A DNA stretch of 64,000 bases from CAZDXJ01 sp050303615 (GTDB taxonomy: Bacteria > Pseudomonadota > Gammaproteobacteria > Methylococcales > Methylomonadaceae). The stretch spans positions 27,409 to 91,408 of the forward strand of contig JBNLCC010000077.1 of assembly GCA_050303615.1 (NCBI GenBank). Reading direction: 5' to 3'. A program made the position numbers and the translations under genes. A model generated the notes under the pieces. The model made no database searches, was not told the DNA's origin, and saw nothing but the letters and a program-made list of their open reading frames with translations. Below, piece by piece: positions 18,947-27,157 of this stretch. The first letter of the stretch is position 1; every line of letters begins with the position of its first letter.

Positions 18947-19113
18947 GTTAGTCGGATAGTTGCCATTGACCTAAAACAGATAATTATAAGCAAGCGGGCG
19001 GTTTGGTAAAAGCCTGATTAAGCTACGTTACCATTCAGAACATCCAGGCATTACGCCAACCGATACTCTGCACACCGGCTTTGACATTATCAATTCGCTT
19101 AATTTTATTAGTT

Positions 19114-19177
19114 TCGATTCGATATATATTGACAAAAACAAAGTTGTCCTCCAAAATCGCTTTATATATCGATTCGA
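19114..19177. promoter_or_regulatory. Inverted repeat spanning the likely cytochrome c'-beta promoter
   Basis: A 15-bp arm at 19114-19128 (TCGATTCGATATATA) is repeated in inverted orientation at 19163-19177 with one mismatch. Between them lies TTGACA (19129-19134), a consensus -35 hexamer for the plus-strand cytochrome gene starting at 19217; no good -10 follows at ideal spacing. The symmetric arms look like regulator sites or a cruciform. Confidence 0.45.
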
Positions 19178-19216
19178 TACTTATTTTTCCTATAACAACC
19201 AACGGGAGATATAAAT

Positions 19217-19699
19217 ATGAAAGTTTCCGTATCAATGTTTATTACCTGCGTAATAATGGCATTCCAGACCGGCGTATTTGCCGGCGATTCCAAGGTATCT
19301 TACCCGGAAGGCTACCGCAACTGGCTGCACGTCAAATCCATGCTGATTAAACCCGGACATCCCCTGGAAGATCCATTCCAGGGAATCCACCATGTCTACG
19401 CCAATGCAAAAGCGGTAAAAGGCCTGAACGACGGCGCCTACTCTGACGGAGCGGTATTGGTCTTCGATCTCCTCGAATATACCGAACAAGACAACGCTAT
19501 TACGGAAGGAAACAGAAAACTTACCGGCGTGATGTACAAAGATACCAAACAATACGCTAAAACCGGCGGCTGGGGCTTTGAAGCATTTGCCGCCGACAGC
19601 AAAACCGAACGCCTGGTAACCGACAGCGGGGCTTCCTGCTTCGCCTGCCACACATCGGAAAAAAACGACGATTATGTTTTTTCAAAATTAAGGCAGTAA
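19217..19699 (+). CDS. cytS-like: Cytochrome c'-beta (P460-family c-type cytochrome)
   Basis: 160 residues with a cleavable signal peptide (to about residue 22, VFA) and a C-terminal CFACH haem c site (Cys141, Cys144, His145). The fold family is that of cytochrome P460, but the haem cross-link lysine of Nitrosomonas P460 (in DGTVTVKEL) aligns here with Phe in DGAVLVFDL. Counting from the predicted mature N-terminus, phenylalanines fall at 32 and 61, the positions I recall for the hydrophobic distal pocket of cytochromes c'-beta from Methylococcus and Nitrosomonas. It should therefore bind NO or CO in the periplasm rather than oxidise hydroxylamine. It stands alone. Confidence 0.88.
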   Translation: MKVSVSMFITCVIMAFQTGVFAGDSKVSYPEGYRNWLHVKSMLIKPGHPLEDPFQGIHHVYANAKAVKGLNDGAYSDGAVLVFDLLEYTEQDNAITEGNRKLTGVMYKDTKQYAKTGGWGFEAFAADSKTERLVTDSGASCFACHTSEKNDDYVFSKLRQ

Positions 19700-20047
19700 C
19701 TGCTGAGAAAAGCTGTATGGCGTGGCCCGAACTGGAGAAAGGGTCCGTATTATCACAGTACAACCGGTATCTTTCGGGTTCACGCCTCATAGTTTAAGGC
19801 CAAATCACCCGCATACACCGCGTTTGCTTACAAGACGCAAAGCTGTACCTATCCTATCATCCACCGGGAACCAAGCCGGGGTGAGAGAACGCTCATCCAC
19901 TTGCGTTTTCTTGATTAAGGGCAAACGTCATGTGCCCCAAGATATGCTATCCTGAATGCTTCGGAACCGCCCGGCCGCATTCCCAACCCATCTGTTCTCT
20001 ATGCCGGGCCGGTGTGACTAGTTGTGGCCGATCTGACTTGGAAATTT
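19700..20047. other. Structured intergenic region before the DUF155 gene
   Basis: 348 bp with no gene I can support. It is GC-rich and rich in short hairpins: one pairs GCCCGGC at 19969-19975 with GCCGGGC at 20003-20009, and another involves CCGG around 19850-19880. No U-tract follows, so it is not a simple terminator. It could be a long structured 5' leader of the DUF155 gene or an unrecognised small RNA; I match it to no known riboswitch. Confidence 0.4.
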
Positions 20048-20836
20048 ATGAATGAATCCAATAAACAATGCCTGACCTTATGTCTGGCGCAAGTTTTTGA
20101 TTTCCCCGCACTCTCCCGACATTTACTGGAAAGCAGACGTGCCTCGCTGTTTAAAGATGCGCTATTGATCGATCACAAGGACGCACTGTCGATCGTATTT
20201 TCCTACGGTGTGGCGGTACACTGGAATGTCAGTCTGGATACACGCCGCAAGTTGCATGGCGAACTGCTGGAATTTGCAGAAAAACCACTTACTGACATTG
20301 TTGAGGACAGTTTCACCTATCAATTAAATTGTGCCCAAAATCAAATCCGCCATGATCTGATTGAACTACAAGGCAGCGATCAGAAAACCCTGCTGGCAAT
20401 TTCTCATGCAATGGCGCAATCGATCAAACTCGCTGTTTTTGAACGACAGGCGCAGGAGACCATCAATGACACCCGGCAGTTGCCCAGATCCCTGGCCCGT
20501 AACGGCAGCATCCGCTTATCCAAAAAGGCGCTGGCCCAAATACGCGGCCAACTGTTCCTCACCAAAAGCGATATTTATCTTCATTACGACCTGCTCGATA
20601 CGCCGGATTTTTTCTGGGAGCATCCTGAATACCAGGCGCTGTATACCATAGCTTCCAACTACCTGGAACTGCCGCAACGCACCGAAGTGTTGTCAAAAAA
20701 ACTGGAAACCATTCGCGAACTGCTCGAAATGCTGGCCGACGAACAAAAGCACCAGCACTCGTCCACGCTGGAATGGATCATCATCTGGCTGATTGCGGTC
20801 GAAATTATAATCACTTTACTGGAGAAGCTGGGTTAA
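20048..20836 (+). CDS. DUF155 (RMND1/YagE family) membrane-tail protein
   Basis: About 262 residues from the ATG at 20048; a GTG at 20024 would add eight. The pattern DALSIVFSYGVAVHWNV, an internal helical region and the C-terminal LEWIIIWLIAVEIIITLL transmembrane segment match the DUF155 family, which includes yeast Rmd1/Sif2 and human RMND1. Mitochondrial members support translation; bacterial function is unknown. The single C-terminal helix suggests a tail-anchored protein. Confidence 0.85.
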   Translation: MNESNKQCLTLCLAQVFDFPALSRHLLESRRASLFKDALLIDHKDALSIVFSYGVAVHWNVSLDTRRKLHGELLEFAEKPLTDIVEDSFTYQLNCAQNQIRHDLIELQGSDQKTLLAISHAMAQSIKLAVFERQAQETINDTRQLPRSLARNGSIRLSKKALAQIRGQLFLTKSDIYLHYDLLDTPDFFWEHPEYQALYTIASNYLELPQRTEVLSKKLETIRELLEMLADEQKHQHSSTLEWIIIWLIAVEIIITLLEKLG

Positions 20837-20949
20837 GCGCCGCAATATAAAAAACAGGTAACGAAAAAGAGCCCACCGACATTATCCTTGCTGTTTCCGA
20901 TGCCGCTATATCGGGTCAATCAACTATCGCGGGCATACAGAAACTCGGC

Positions 20950-23256
20950 TCAAATGCTCAATTTGATACCGACCCATCCGGCACGGGGAGCACCGACGCC
21001 GAGAAAGCGGGTGTCTGCATCGCTGATGCCAAATTGGTCTTCAAGCACGTCACCGGTATTGCCGTACTGGCCGAAGTTGCTGTATTTTTTATTGAACAGG
21101 TTTTCCACGCGGCCGAATACTTTTATATGCTCATTAAACCGATATTCGGTGCGCAAATTAAATACCGCGTAACTCGGCAGTTTTTCGTCCAGATTAGCTT
21201 CGTCACCGCGCAACACCTGGTCGCCGTTGAAAAACATATCGAACCCCAAAGTCCACTGCGGCAGGATATCGACGTCGGTGGCGAACTTGAGGATGTGATT
21301 CGGAATACCCGGGATGCGGTCGCCGCTTTCGACCTGGATGTCGCCGTTGGCATCGGCATCGGGGTTGCTGGGACTGTGCGATTTAAACGGCGTCAGATAG
21401 ACCGCATCGATATAGGAGTAATTCAACGACCAATGCCAGATCTCAAAAAACAGCGCTGTGAGGCCGAATTCAACGCCTTGCCTGCGTGTTTTGCCGACAT
21501 TGGCGAAATAACCTGCATTGGTTGCTATTTGGCCGGTGCTTTGGAAAATGATATCGTTGGAATTCTCAGTATGAAAGTAACCGGCATGCCAATCCAGAAA
21601 GCCGCCTAAAAGCTGCTCAAAGTTTCCCCTGAAGCCGGTTTCCCAGGTTTTCGCCACCACCTGGTTCAAATCGGGATCGGAGACAAAAGCGTTCGGCAAT
21701 TTACAAGGGGCTTGCGGATCGGCACAACTCAATTCCATCGGCGTCGGTACCCGCGATGATTCACCATAGCCGCCGTAGTACTTGATTTCCGGCATAAATG
21801 CATAGGTCAGGCCGGCCGCAGGATTGAAACGGTCGTAACTGTGCCGGCCGTTCAACTCGCTGCCGAATTGATCGTCCAACCGTATACGGGTATGGTTGTA
21901 ACGTCCCGATGCCGTAACGTCCAGTTGGTCGGTGATGCTCAGGGTATCGGCCAGGAAAAAGCTGAATGTTTCGGTTTCGGTGCGAAGCCGCACATGGTTT
22001 TCCTCGGTAAACCAACCCGAACCGTCGACCCCGCGATCTGCGGTTAAAGATCCGAGTTCGGTATCGGCGCTGTATTTTACCTTGCTGTAATCATATGTTG
22101 TGCCGAACACGAAATGATTGTCATGGGTCCACAACGCCTGATTGAAGGCGGTTTGCATGGCAAAACCAAAGCCATCCTGATTCGATTCCGAGGTATTGAA
22201 AGTTCCGCCTTGTACATTGTCGCTTGCCGGTATGAAACCGCCGCGTAGCGCTTCAATCGGCTCGCCGTCTTCATCGCACATGATCGCGTCATCGTCTTCA
22301 CATACCTCAAACTCGCTGCCGTCACCGTTCAGGGTATTGATATCGTTTTTCCGGTAATACATGTTGCCCGATAACTCGACCTCATCGTTAAGCCAGGTAC
22401 TGCCTTGCAGAGAAGCCAAAAACATATTGTTATTGGTCTGGTCGGGGTGGGTGAAGATTGCGGAGCGGTCGACAGCCAATAATTGCTCGGGCAATGCGCC
22501 GTTGCCGGTCAGCCGGCTCACCGTACCCGCCAAAGTTAAATCAAGACTGGAGTCATCGCCGCGCCAGCTGAAGGTACCCAGGCCCTGTTTGACATCAGAC
22601 GGGGAAAAATCACGCCAGCCGTCTTCATTAAAAAACCGCGCGTCGAGAAAATATCCGAAAGTGCCGTTATTCCAGGCGCTGCTGATTTCTTCCGAATGTC
22701 TACCCCACGAGCCACCGTAAACCTTCAAGTGATGGCCGGCTGCGCTAAAGCCGGTTTTGGTTGCAACCGATATTGCTCCGCCCAGACTGTTCAGCCCGAA
22801 AGCGGGATTCGAGCCCGATTGCAGGCTCATAGTATCAATCGCCCCTTCCGGTATTAAATCCCAATGTACCGAATCGCCGAACGGTTCATTGAAACGGATG
22901 CCGTTAACATAAACCGCGAGCCCCTGCGGTAAGCCTAACAACGGGGATACGGTAAAACCGCGATATTGTATATCGGGCTGAAAGGGATTATTTTGCGCGT
23001 TATTAATCGACACACTGCCCATGTAACGGTTCATATAGTCTGCCAGGGTATCACTCTGCGCCTGTTCCAGTTGTTCCGAATCGACTGTTTGTATGTATAC
23101 CGGAATTTTGTCTTTGGCAACGCCGCTGCCTTGAATCGGAGTCACGCTGATCACTTCAAGTTTTTCCAGTTGCACAGCCCGGCTTTCATCCGCTGAAACG
23201 TCTACCGGGGATAAAGCAATCAATAGTGCCGCTAACGGACAGTTTATTTTTTTCAT
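20950..23256 (-). CDS. TonB-dependent outer-membrane receptor
   Basis: 768 residues with a signal peptide (to about residue 23), a possible TonB box (LEVISVTP), a plug domain containing YVNGIRFNEPFGD and SNPAFGLNSLGGAI, and a 22-strand-type barrel ending in an aromatic-poor WVGIKLSI. Two acidic loops stand out: one with two cysteines (VCEDDDAIMCDEDGEP, about 22260-22310) and one with an EF-hand-like DADANGDI (about 21320-21365). The ligand is not deducible. No siderophore, cobalamin or metal transport gene is adjacent, and no TonB/ExbBD genes are in the window. Confidence 0.92.
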   Translation of the reverse strand: MKKINCPLAALLIALSPVDVSADESRAVQLEKLEVISVTPIQGSGVAKDKIPVYIQTVDSEQLEQAQSDTLADYMNRYMGSVSINNAQNNPFQPDIQYRGFTVSPLLGLPQGLAVYVNGIRFNEPFGDSVHWDLIPEGAIDTMSLQSGSNPAFGLNSLGGAISVATKTGFSAAGHHLKVYGGSWGRHSEEISSAWNNGTFGYFLDARFFNEDGWRDFSPSDVKQGLGTFSWRGDDSSLDLTLAGTVSRLTGNGALPEQLLAVDRSAIFTHPDQTNNNMFLASLQGSTWLNDEVELSGNMYYRKNDINTLNGDGSEFEVCEDDDAIMCDEDGEPIEALRGGFIPASDNVQGGTFNTSESNQDGFGFAMQTAFNQALWTHDNHFVFGTTYDYSKVKYSADTELGSLTADRGVDGSGWFTEENHVRLRTETETFSFFLADTLSITDQLDVTASGRYNHTRIRLDDQFGSELNGRHSYDRFNPAAGLTYAFMPEIKYYGGYGESSRVPTPMELSCADPQAPCKLPNAFVSDPDLNQVVAKTWETGFRGNFEQLLGGFLDWHAGYFHTENSNDIIFQSTGQIATNAGYFANVGKTRRQGVEFGLTALFFEIWHWSLNYSYIDAVYLTPFKSHSPSNPDADANGDIQVESGDRIPGIPNHILKFATDVDILPQWTLGFDMFFNGDQVLRGDEANLDEKLPSYAVFNLRTEYRFNEHIKVFGRVENLFNKKYSNFGQYGNTGDVLEDQFGISDADTRFLGVGAPRAGWVGIKLSI

Positions 23257-23501
23257 TATTGCCGCATATCAGTCAATTTAAACGAGCAGCGATAATAGGA
23301 AAAAAACAGCTTAATGGCTATAGGAAAAAATCCTGACTATTCAGCCCGAAGGTATTTCCAAAGGGCGGCGTCGCCATACATAGCACGCTTTTCTTCGGTG
23401 ACACGGCCCTGTTGCAACAGACCGCGGCAACCGCATTCGGTCTTCGGCAACATTGATTTGATTTGCAGAAGCCTACCAAAATACCACTCGATAAATTGAA
23501 A

Positions 23502-23981
23502 TTATGCCGTTTTAACAAACCTTCCGATTTCCGGCCATAAATCCGGAAATTTTGTTTTTATTTCCTCTGCATTTGCCAGCACCATATCCCTGTAATCAAA
23601 GCCGGGCGCAACCGCTTCACTGACTAACCCGTATTCGCCCTCGGGTAATTCGGTTGCCTTCCAGCAGCCGCCCTTGACAACCAATTGTAGTTGCTGCCCG
23701 CAGTCCAGCTTGTCGCCTAATACAATCCGCTGCAATTGACCGTTCGGATGTATCAGATAATAAGTCAGCGCACAGCCGCCATGGAAAAAATGAATAATGT
23801 CGGACTTATTTTGGTGTAAAAAACCGATCGGGCTATCGTCGGTCAACATATAAAAGATTGCAGAAACAATATTTCTGGAATTGTTTGCAGTCAAATATTC
23901 GGATTGATAGGTTCGCCGATAATAGCCGCCTTCAATATGAGATTGTAGTGACAAATGTTCGATGATCTGCGCTTTGTCCAT
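23502..23981 (-). CDS. Cupin protein, DUF985 family
   Basis: 159 residues. The N-terminal HIEGGYYRRTYQS and the cupin strands FLHQNKSDIIHFFHGG and LVSEAVAPGFDYRDM match the DUF985 family (YML079-like). These are small RmlC-like cupins of unknown substrate. It is monocistronic and separated by 245 bp from the receptor gene. Confidence 0.88.
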   Translation of the reverse strand: MDKAQIIEHLSLQSHIEGGYYRRTYQSEYLTANNSRNIVSAIFYMLTDDSPIGFLHQNKSDIIHFFHGGCALTYYLIHPNGQLQRIVLGDKLDCGQQLQLVVKGGCWKATELPEGEYGLVSEAVAPGFDYRDMVLANAEEIKTKFPDLWPEIGRFVKTA

Positions 23982-24097
23982 GTTGTTTTTAGCATCGTCG
24001 TTTTAGAAATTCGCTCTATTGAGCGACTGAATACTTTATAATTACCTGCTAGAGCCTTGTTGATTCTACTTTGACAGGTTTGTTAATGGTTGTTTTG

Positions 24098-24230
24098 CAA
24101 AGAACGTCATCCGGCATTGCCTGCCTCAAGCTCGAATGGGGCATTTCCGAAATCCACGGTACACGGATTGCTCGGAGTTTGCCAACCGTGGTGCCGGATA
24201 CCCGCTTCCAGGCGGGAATGACGGTCTTTG
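24098..24230. mobile_element. 133-bp palindromic MITE-like element
   Basis: The ends are imperfect terminal inverted repeats: CAAAGAACGTCAT at 24098-24110 and ATGACGGTCTTTG at 24218-24230, 12 of 13 positions complementary. Nested inside are ATCCGGCA/TGCCGGAT, CCACGGT/ACCGTGG and the small hairpin CCCGC-TTCCAG-GCGGG. It has no coding capacity. The TGACGG/GGCGGGAATGAC type of sequence recurs as dispersed repeats in many gammaproteobacteria. No second copy is in this window and no clear target duplication was seen. The rest of the 23982-24392 gap holds nothing I recognise. Confidence 0.6.
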
Positions 24231-24392
24231 TTATTCATCTGAACAAAGTGGAATTAATCGGTTACCGATTTATCGGGTTGTGTCGGCTCGATCAGCCGGA
24301 ATAGGAATTTTAACGCCGCAAAAGTGGCAAGCAAAACCAATGAGAAAATTAGTGATGTAACAAAGCAGCAGCTTTGTTATCATATGCATCTC

Positions 24393-24469
24393 GCCCTCGT
24401 AGCTCAGTTGAATAGAGCGCACCCCTCCTAAGGGTGAAGTCGCAGGTTTGAGTCCTGCCGAGGGCGCCA
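24393..24469 (+). tRNA. tRNA-Arg (anticodon CCT)
   Basis: 77 nt with a perfect acceptor stem (GCCCTCG with CGAGGGC), D arm, anticodon stem CACCC/GGGTG with loop CTCCTAA, T arm GCAGG/CCTGC, discriminator G and encoded CCA. It reads the AGG arginine codon. It stands alone between the MITE-like element and the 3' end of rpoH. Confidence 0.97.
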
Positions 24470-24526
24470 CCAGACCATGCGCCGCATATCCTTCGCTTCA
24501 TTGGTCGCTTTTAAACTACCGCACCG

Positions 24527-25384
24527 TTAGGCCTGCAGCGCAAAACCTTCACGCAGTTTTTTCATGGCATTTTTCTCCAACTGCCTGATCCTTTCAGCTG
24601 AAACACCATATCGCTCCGCCAAATCGGTTAACGTCGATTTTTTTTCATTCAGCCAGCGGCTAACCAGAATATCCCTGCTGCGCTCATCCAGTTCGGACAT
24701 CGCTTTGTTCAGCAGTGTTTGTTCATGATCCTGCCAATCATAATTTTCCAATAATTGAGCGGGATCAGCATCGTTTTTCTGCAGATAATTGACCGGTGCA
24801 GTCGAAAACTCATCCGTTCCGTCATCCAAAGGCGTATCGTAAGCAATATCGTGACTGTCCAGCCTTTTCTCCATTTCATAAACGGTTTCCAGTTTCACTC
24901 CCAAATCGCCGGCAATAGCTTCAGCTTCGGATTTTGATAGCCAACCCAGATGATTTTTCGATTTGCGCAAATTAAAAAATAATTTACGTTGCGACTTAGT
25001 CGTTGCAACTTTCACAATACGCCAGTTCCTGATGACATATTCATGAATTTCCGCTCTGATCCAGTGCACGGCAAAAGAAACCAAACGCACGCCTACAGTA
25101 GGATCAAAACGTTTGACGGCTTTCATCAAACCGACGTTTCCTTCCTGGACAATATCGGGTAAAGGCAATCCGTAGCCGCTATAGCCACGGGCGACATGAA
25201 CTACAAAACGCAAATTTGCCATTACCAACTGTTTAGCCGCATCCAAGTCGTCATGCTCATGAAAACGCATCGCCAGTTCATTTTCCTGTTGCGAAGACAG
25301 CATAGGCATCTGCGTCACCGTATTGACGTAGGCATCAAATGAAGCGGTTGAAAGATTGAAAGGTAATGCTAACGCGTTACTCAT
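24527..25384 (-). CDS. rpoH: RNA polymerase sigma-32 factor RpoH
   Basis: 285 residues from the ATG at 25384, which has a strong ribosome-binding site (GAGGGG). Region 2 contains LRFVVHVARGYSGYGLPLPD, and the RpoH box (QRKLFFNLRKSK) that separates sigma-32 from other sigma-70 members is intact. Region 4 ends with LAERYGVSAERIRQLEKNAMKKLR. It directs transcription of heat-shock genes. As in many proteobacteria it follows ftsYEX, here with 109 bp to ftsX. Unusually, a perfect CIRCE operator lies in that gap, pointing to HrcA repression on top of sigma-32 stability control. Confidence 0.97.
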   Translation of the reverse strand: MSNALALPFNLSTASFDAYVNTVTQMPMLSSQQENELAMRFHEHDDLDAAKQLVMANLRFVVHVARGYSGYGLPLPDIVQEGNVGLMKAVKRFDPTVGVRLVSFAVHWIRAEIHEYVIRNWRIVKVATTKSQRKLFFNLRKSKNHLGWLSKSEAEAIAGDLGVKLETVYEMEKRLDSHDIAYDTPLDDGTDEFSTAPVNYLQKNDADPAQLLENYDWQDHEQTLLNKAMSELDERSRDILVSRWLNEKKSTLTDLAERYGVSAERIRQLEKNAMKKLREGFALQA

Positions 25385-25416
25385 ATTTTCCCCTCTATAA
25401 ATTATTCGGTCTAATT

Positions 25417-25443
25417 TTAGCACTCTGCAAATGAGAGTGCTAA
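25417..25443. promoter_or_regulatory. CIRCE operator (HrcA site) upstream of rpoH
   Basis: TTAGCACTC at 25417-25425, nine bases, then GAGTGCTAA at 25435-25443: an exact match to the CIRCE consensus TTAGCACTC-N9-GAGTGCTAA. It lies 33-59 bp upstream of the rpoH start codon, in the ftsX-rpoH gap. On the minus strand TTGCAG inside the element and AATAAT 18 bp further could be -35/-10 of an rpoH promoter that HrcA would block. hrcA itself is not in the window. Confidence 0.93.
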
Positions 25444-25493
25444 TAAAACTGTAAGTTCCATAAAATAATTGCGTTGCCGATGTAATCTGTCGT

Positions 25494-26489
25494 TTACTCG
25501 GGCTTTAACTGTTGCAGTTGATATACAAGAACCATCCAGGCACCGATAATACCGAGTAGCGACGAAATCAACAGTAACAGCAATGATTCAGAGAAGCTAA
25601 AAAAAAGCACATTGAACCGCCCTTCATACAAAGTTGAAAGCTTTTCTATCGGATACCGCAGACTGAACATCATGACGGTTACAATTAACCAGGCAAACGT
25701 CCCCGCGGTAAAACCGTACCAAAAGCCGCTATATAAAAACGGCCTCTGGATAAAAGCGTGCGTGGCTCCGATTAATTTACTGATTAATACTTCATCCCGG
25801 CGACTCTGCAATTCCAGCCTGATTGTATTCCCGGTAATGAATAATACGGCAATACCCAACAATATACTCAATAAACCGACCACGCGTTGCGCCAACTGCA
25901 TAATTGATTGCAGGCGTTTGATCCATTGCATATCCATTTGTGCAAAATCGACTTCGGCTAACTGCTGCAAGTCCGCTAACAACGGTTGTAATTGCCTCTG
26001 TTCTTCAAGTGTATTGGCAGGCAACACCTGAATGACGGCCGGCAACGGATTTTTATCCAAGGCTTTCAAGGCGTCGCCAAAACCGCTATACCCCCGGAAT
26101 TCATCCAACGCCTGTTGTTTAGTAATCAACTTGACCTGCTCAATGCCGGACTTTTCGGCAATGCGTGCTGCCAGCTCCCTGCCCCTTTTATCACTGATTT
26201 CAAGCTTCAAAAAAAGCGATATTTGATTGCTCGATTCAACCTTGCCGGTTAACTGCTCTACATTCGATATCAACAAGTAAAATCCGCCAGCCAATGAAAT
26301 TGCAATCGCCAATACCGAAATCGTCATCAACGAGGTAAACGGCGAACGCGTCAAACGGCCCAAGCTGGAAAACAGCGCTTGCGCATGATTACGCAAATAG
26401 GCGTGCAGTTTATCGACGACTCCGGCTCCGGATGCTCTAGCCTGATGGGTCTCGCGTCGTTTTTTGGGTTTTATACTTGCCTTTTTCAT
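25494..26489 (-). CDS. ftsX: Cell division ABC-type permease FtsX
   Basis: 331 residues: a basic cytoplasmic N-terminus (about 45 residues), four membrane segments (first near 60, last three after about 210) and the periplasmic loop between the first two, the FtsX topology. ISKLIGATHAFIQRPFLYSG matches the conserved FtsX segment. FtsEX activates septal peptidoglycan hydrolases through EnvC-like partners. The start is 2 bp after the ftsE stop. Confidence 0.95.
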   Translation of the reverse strand: MKKASIKPKKRRETHQARASGAGVVDKLHAYLRNHAQALFSSLGRLTRSPFTSLMTISVLAIAISLAGGFYLLISNVEQLTGKVESSNQISLFLKLEISDKRGRELAARIAEKSGIEQVKLITKQQALDEFRGYSGFGDALKALDKNPLPAVIQVLPANTLEEQRQLQPLLADLQQLAEVDFAQMDMQWIKRLQSIMQLAQRVVGLLSILLGIAVLFITGNTIRLELQSRRDEVLISKLIGATHAFIQRPFLYSGFWYGFTAGTFAWLIVTVMMFSLRYPIEKLSTLYEGRFNVLFFSFSESLLLLLISSLLGIIGAWMVLVYQLQQLKPE

Positions 26490-26491
26490 CG

Positions 26492-27148
26492 TTAACTGTT
26501 AACTAGCCGCCCGTGATCCAACGTCAATACTCTATGTCCCATTTTACCAATCAGCTGCAGATCGTGGGAAGCGACCAACACCGTTACCCCGACTTGCTTG
26601 AATTGTTCGAACAGACGCATGATTTCCGCCGATAATTCCGGGTCCAGATTGCCGGTTGGCTCATCGGCAAGAATCATTTCCGGCGTATTAACCACGGCTC
26701 TGGCAATCCCCACGCGCTGTTGCTCTCCGCCGGACAATACCAGCGGGTATTTCTTTTCCTTACCCAACAAACCGACTTTATCCAATGCGGCACGAACCCG
26801 GTGGGAAATTTCGGAATGCCCGAAACCGGCGACAACCAATGGCAACGCCACGTTATCAAACACAGTACGGTCCTGCAGTAACTTATAGTCCTGGAAGATC
26901 AAACCGAGCCTGCGTCTAAAAAAAGGGATATGCCTTTGCTTCAGCCGGTTCAAATTCTGACCGTCCATAAACACCTGGCCGCGGCTGCAGCGTTCCATCA
27001 GTGCGATCAGTTTTAACAAGGTGCTTTTCCCCGCTCCGGAATGTCCGGTCAAAAACGCCATCTCGCCGCGCGCCAGCTCGAAACTGACATCGAGCAAGGC
27101 ATCACCGAAAGCGGGATAATGTTTACAAACCTTATCAAATTTCAACAT
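26492..27148 (-). CDS. ftsE: Cell division ATP-binding protein FtsE
   Basis: 218 residues with Walker A GHSGAGKST, signature LSGGEQQRVGIAR, Walker B MILADEPTGNLDP and the switch histidine (ASHDLQL). The protein pairs with FtsX at the septum. It begins 9 bp after the stop of the CtaA-FtsY fusion frame, keeping the classical ftsY-ftsE-ftsX order. Confidence 0.96.
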   Translation of the reverse strand: MLKFDKVCKHYPAFGDALLDVSFELARGEMAFLTGHSGAGKSTLLKLIALMERCSRGQVFMDGQNLNRLKQRHIPFFRRRLGLIFQDYKLLQDRTVFDNVALPLVVAGFGHSEISHRVRAALDKVGLLGKEKKYPLVLSGGEQQRVGIARAVVNTPEMILADEPTGNLDPELSAEIMRLFEQFKQVGVTVLVASHDLQLIGKMGHRVLTLDHGRLVNS

Positions 27149-27157
27149 AACGGATAA

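Noticed and set aside
19722..19955. Plus-strand 77-codon ORF in the gap after cytochrome c'-beta
   Set aside because: Composition is unlike neighbouring genes and the region is full of hairpins; no homology recognised.
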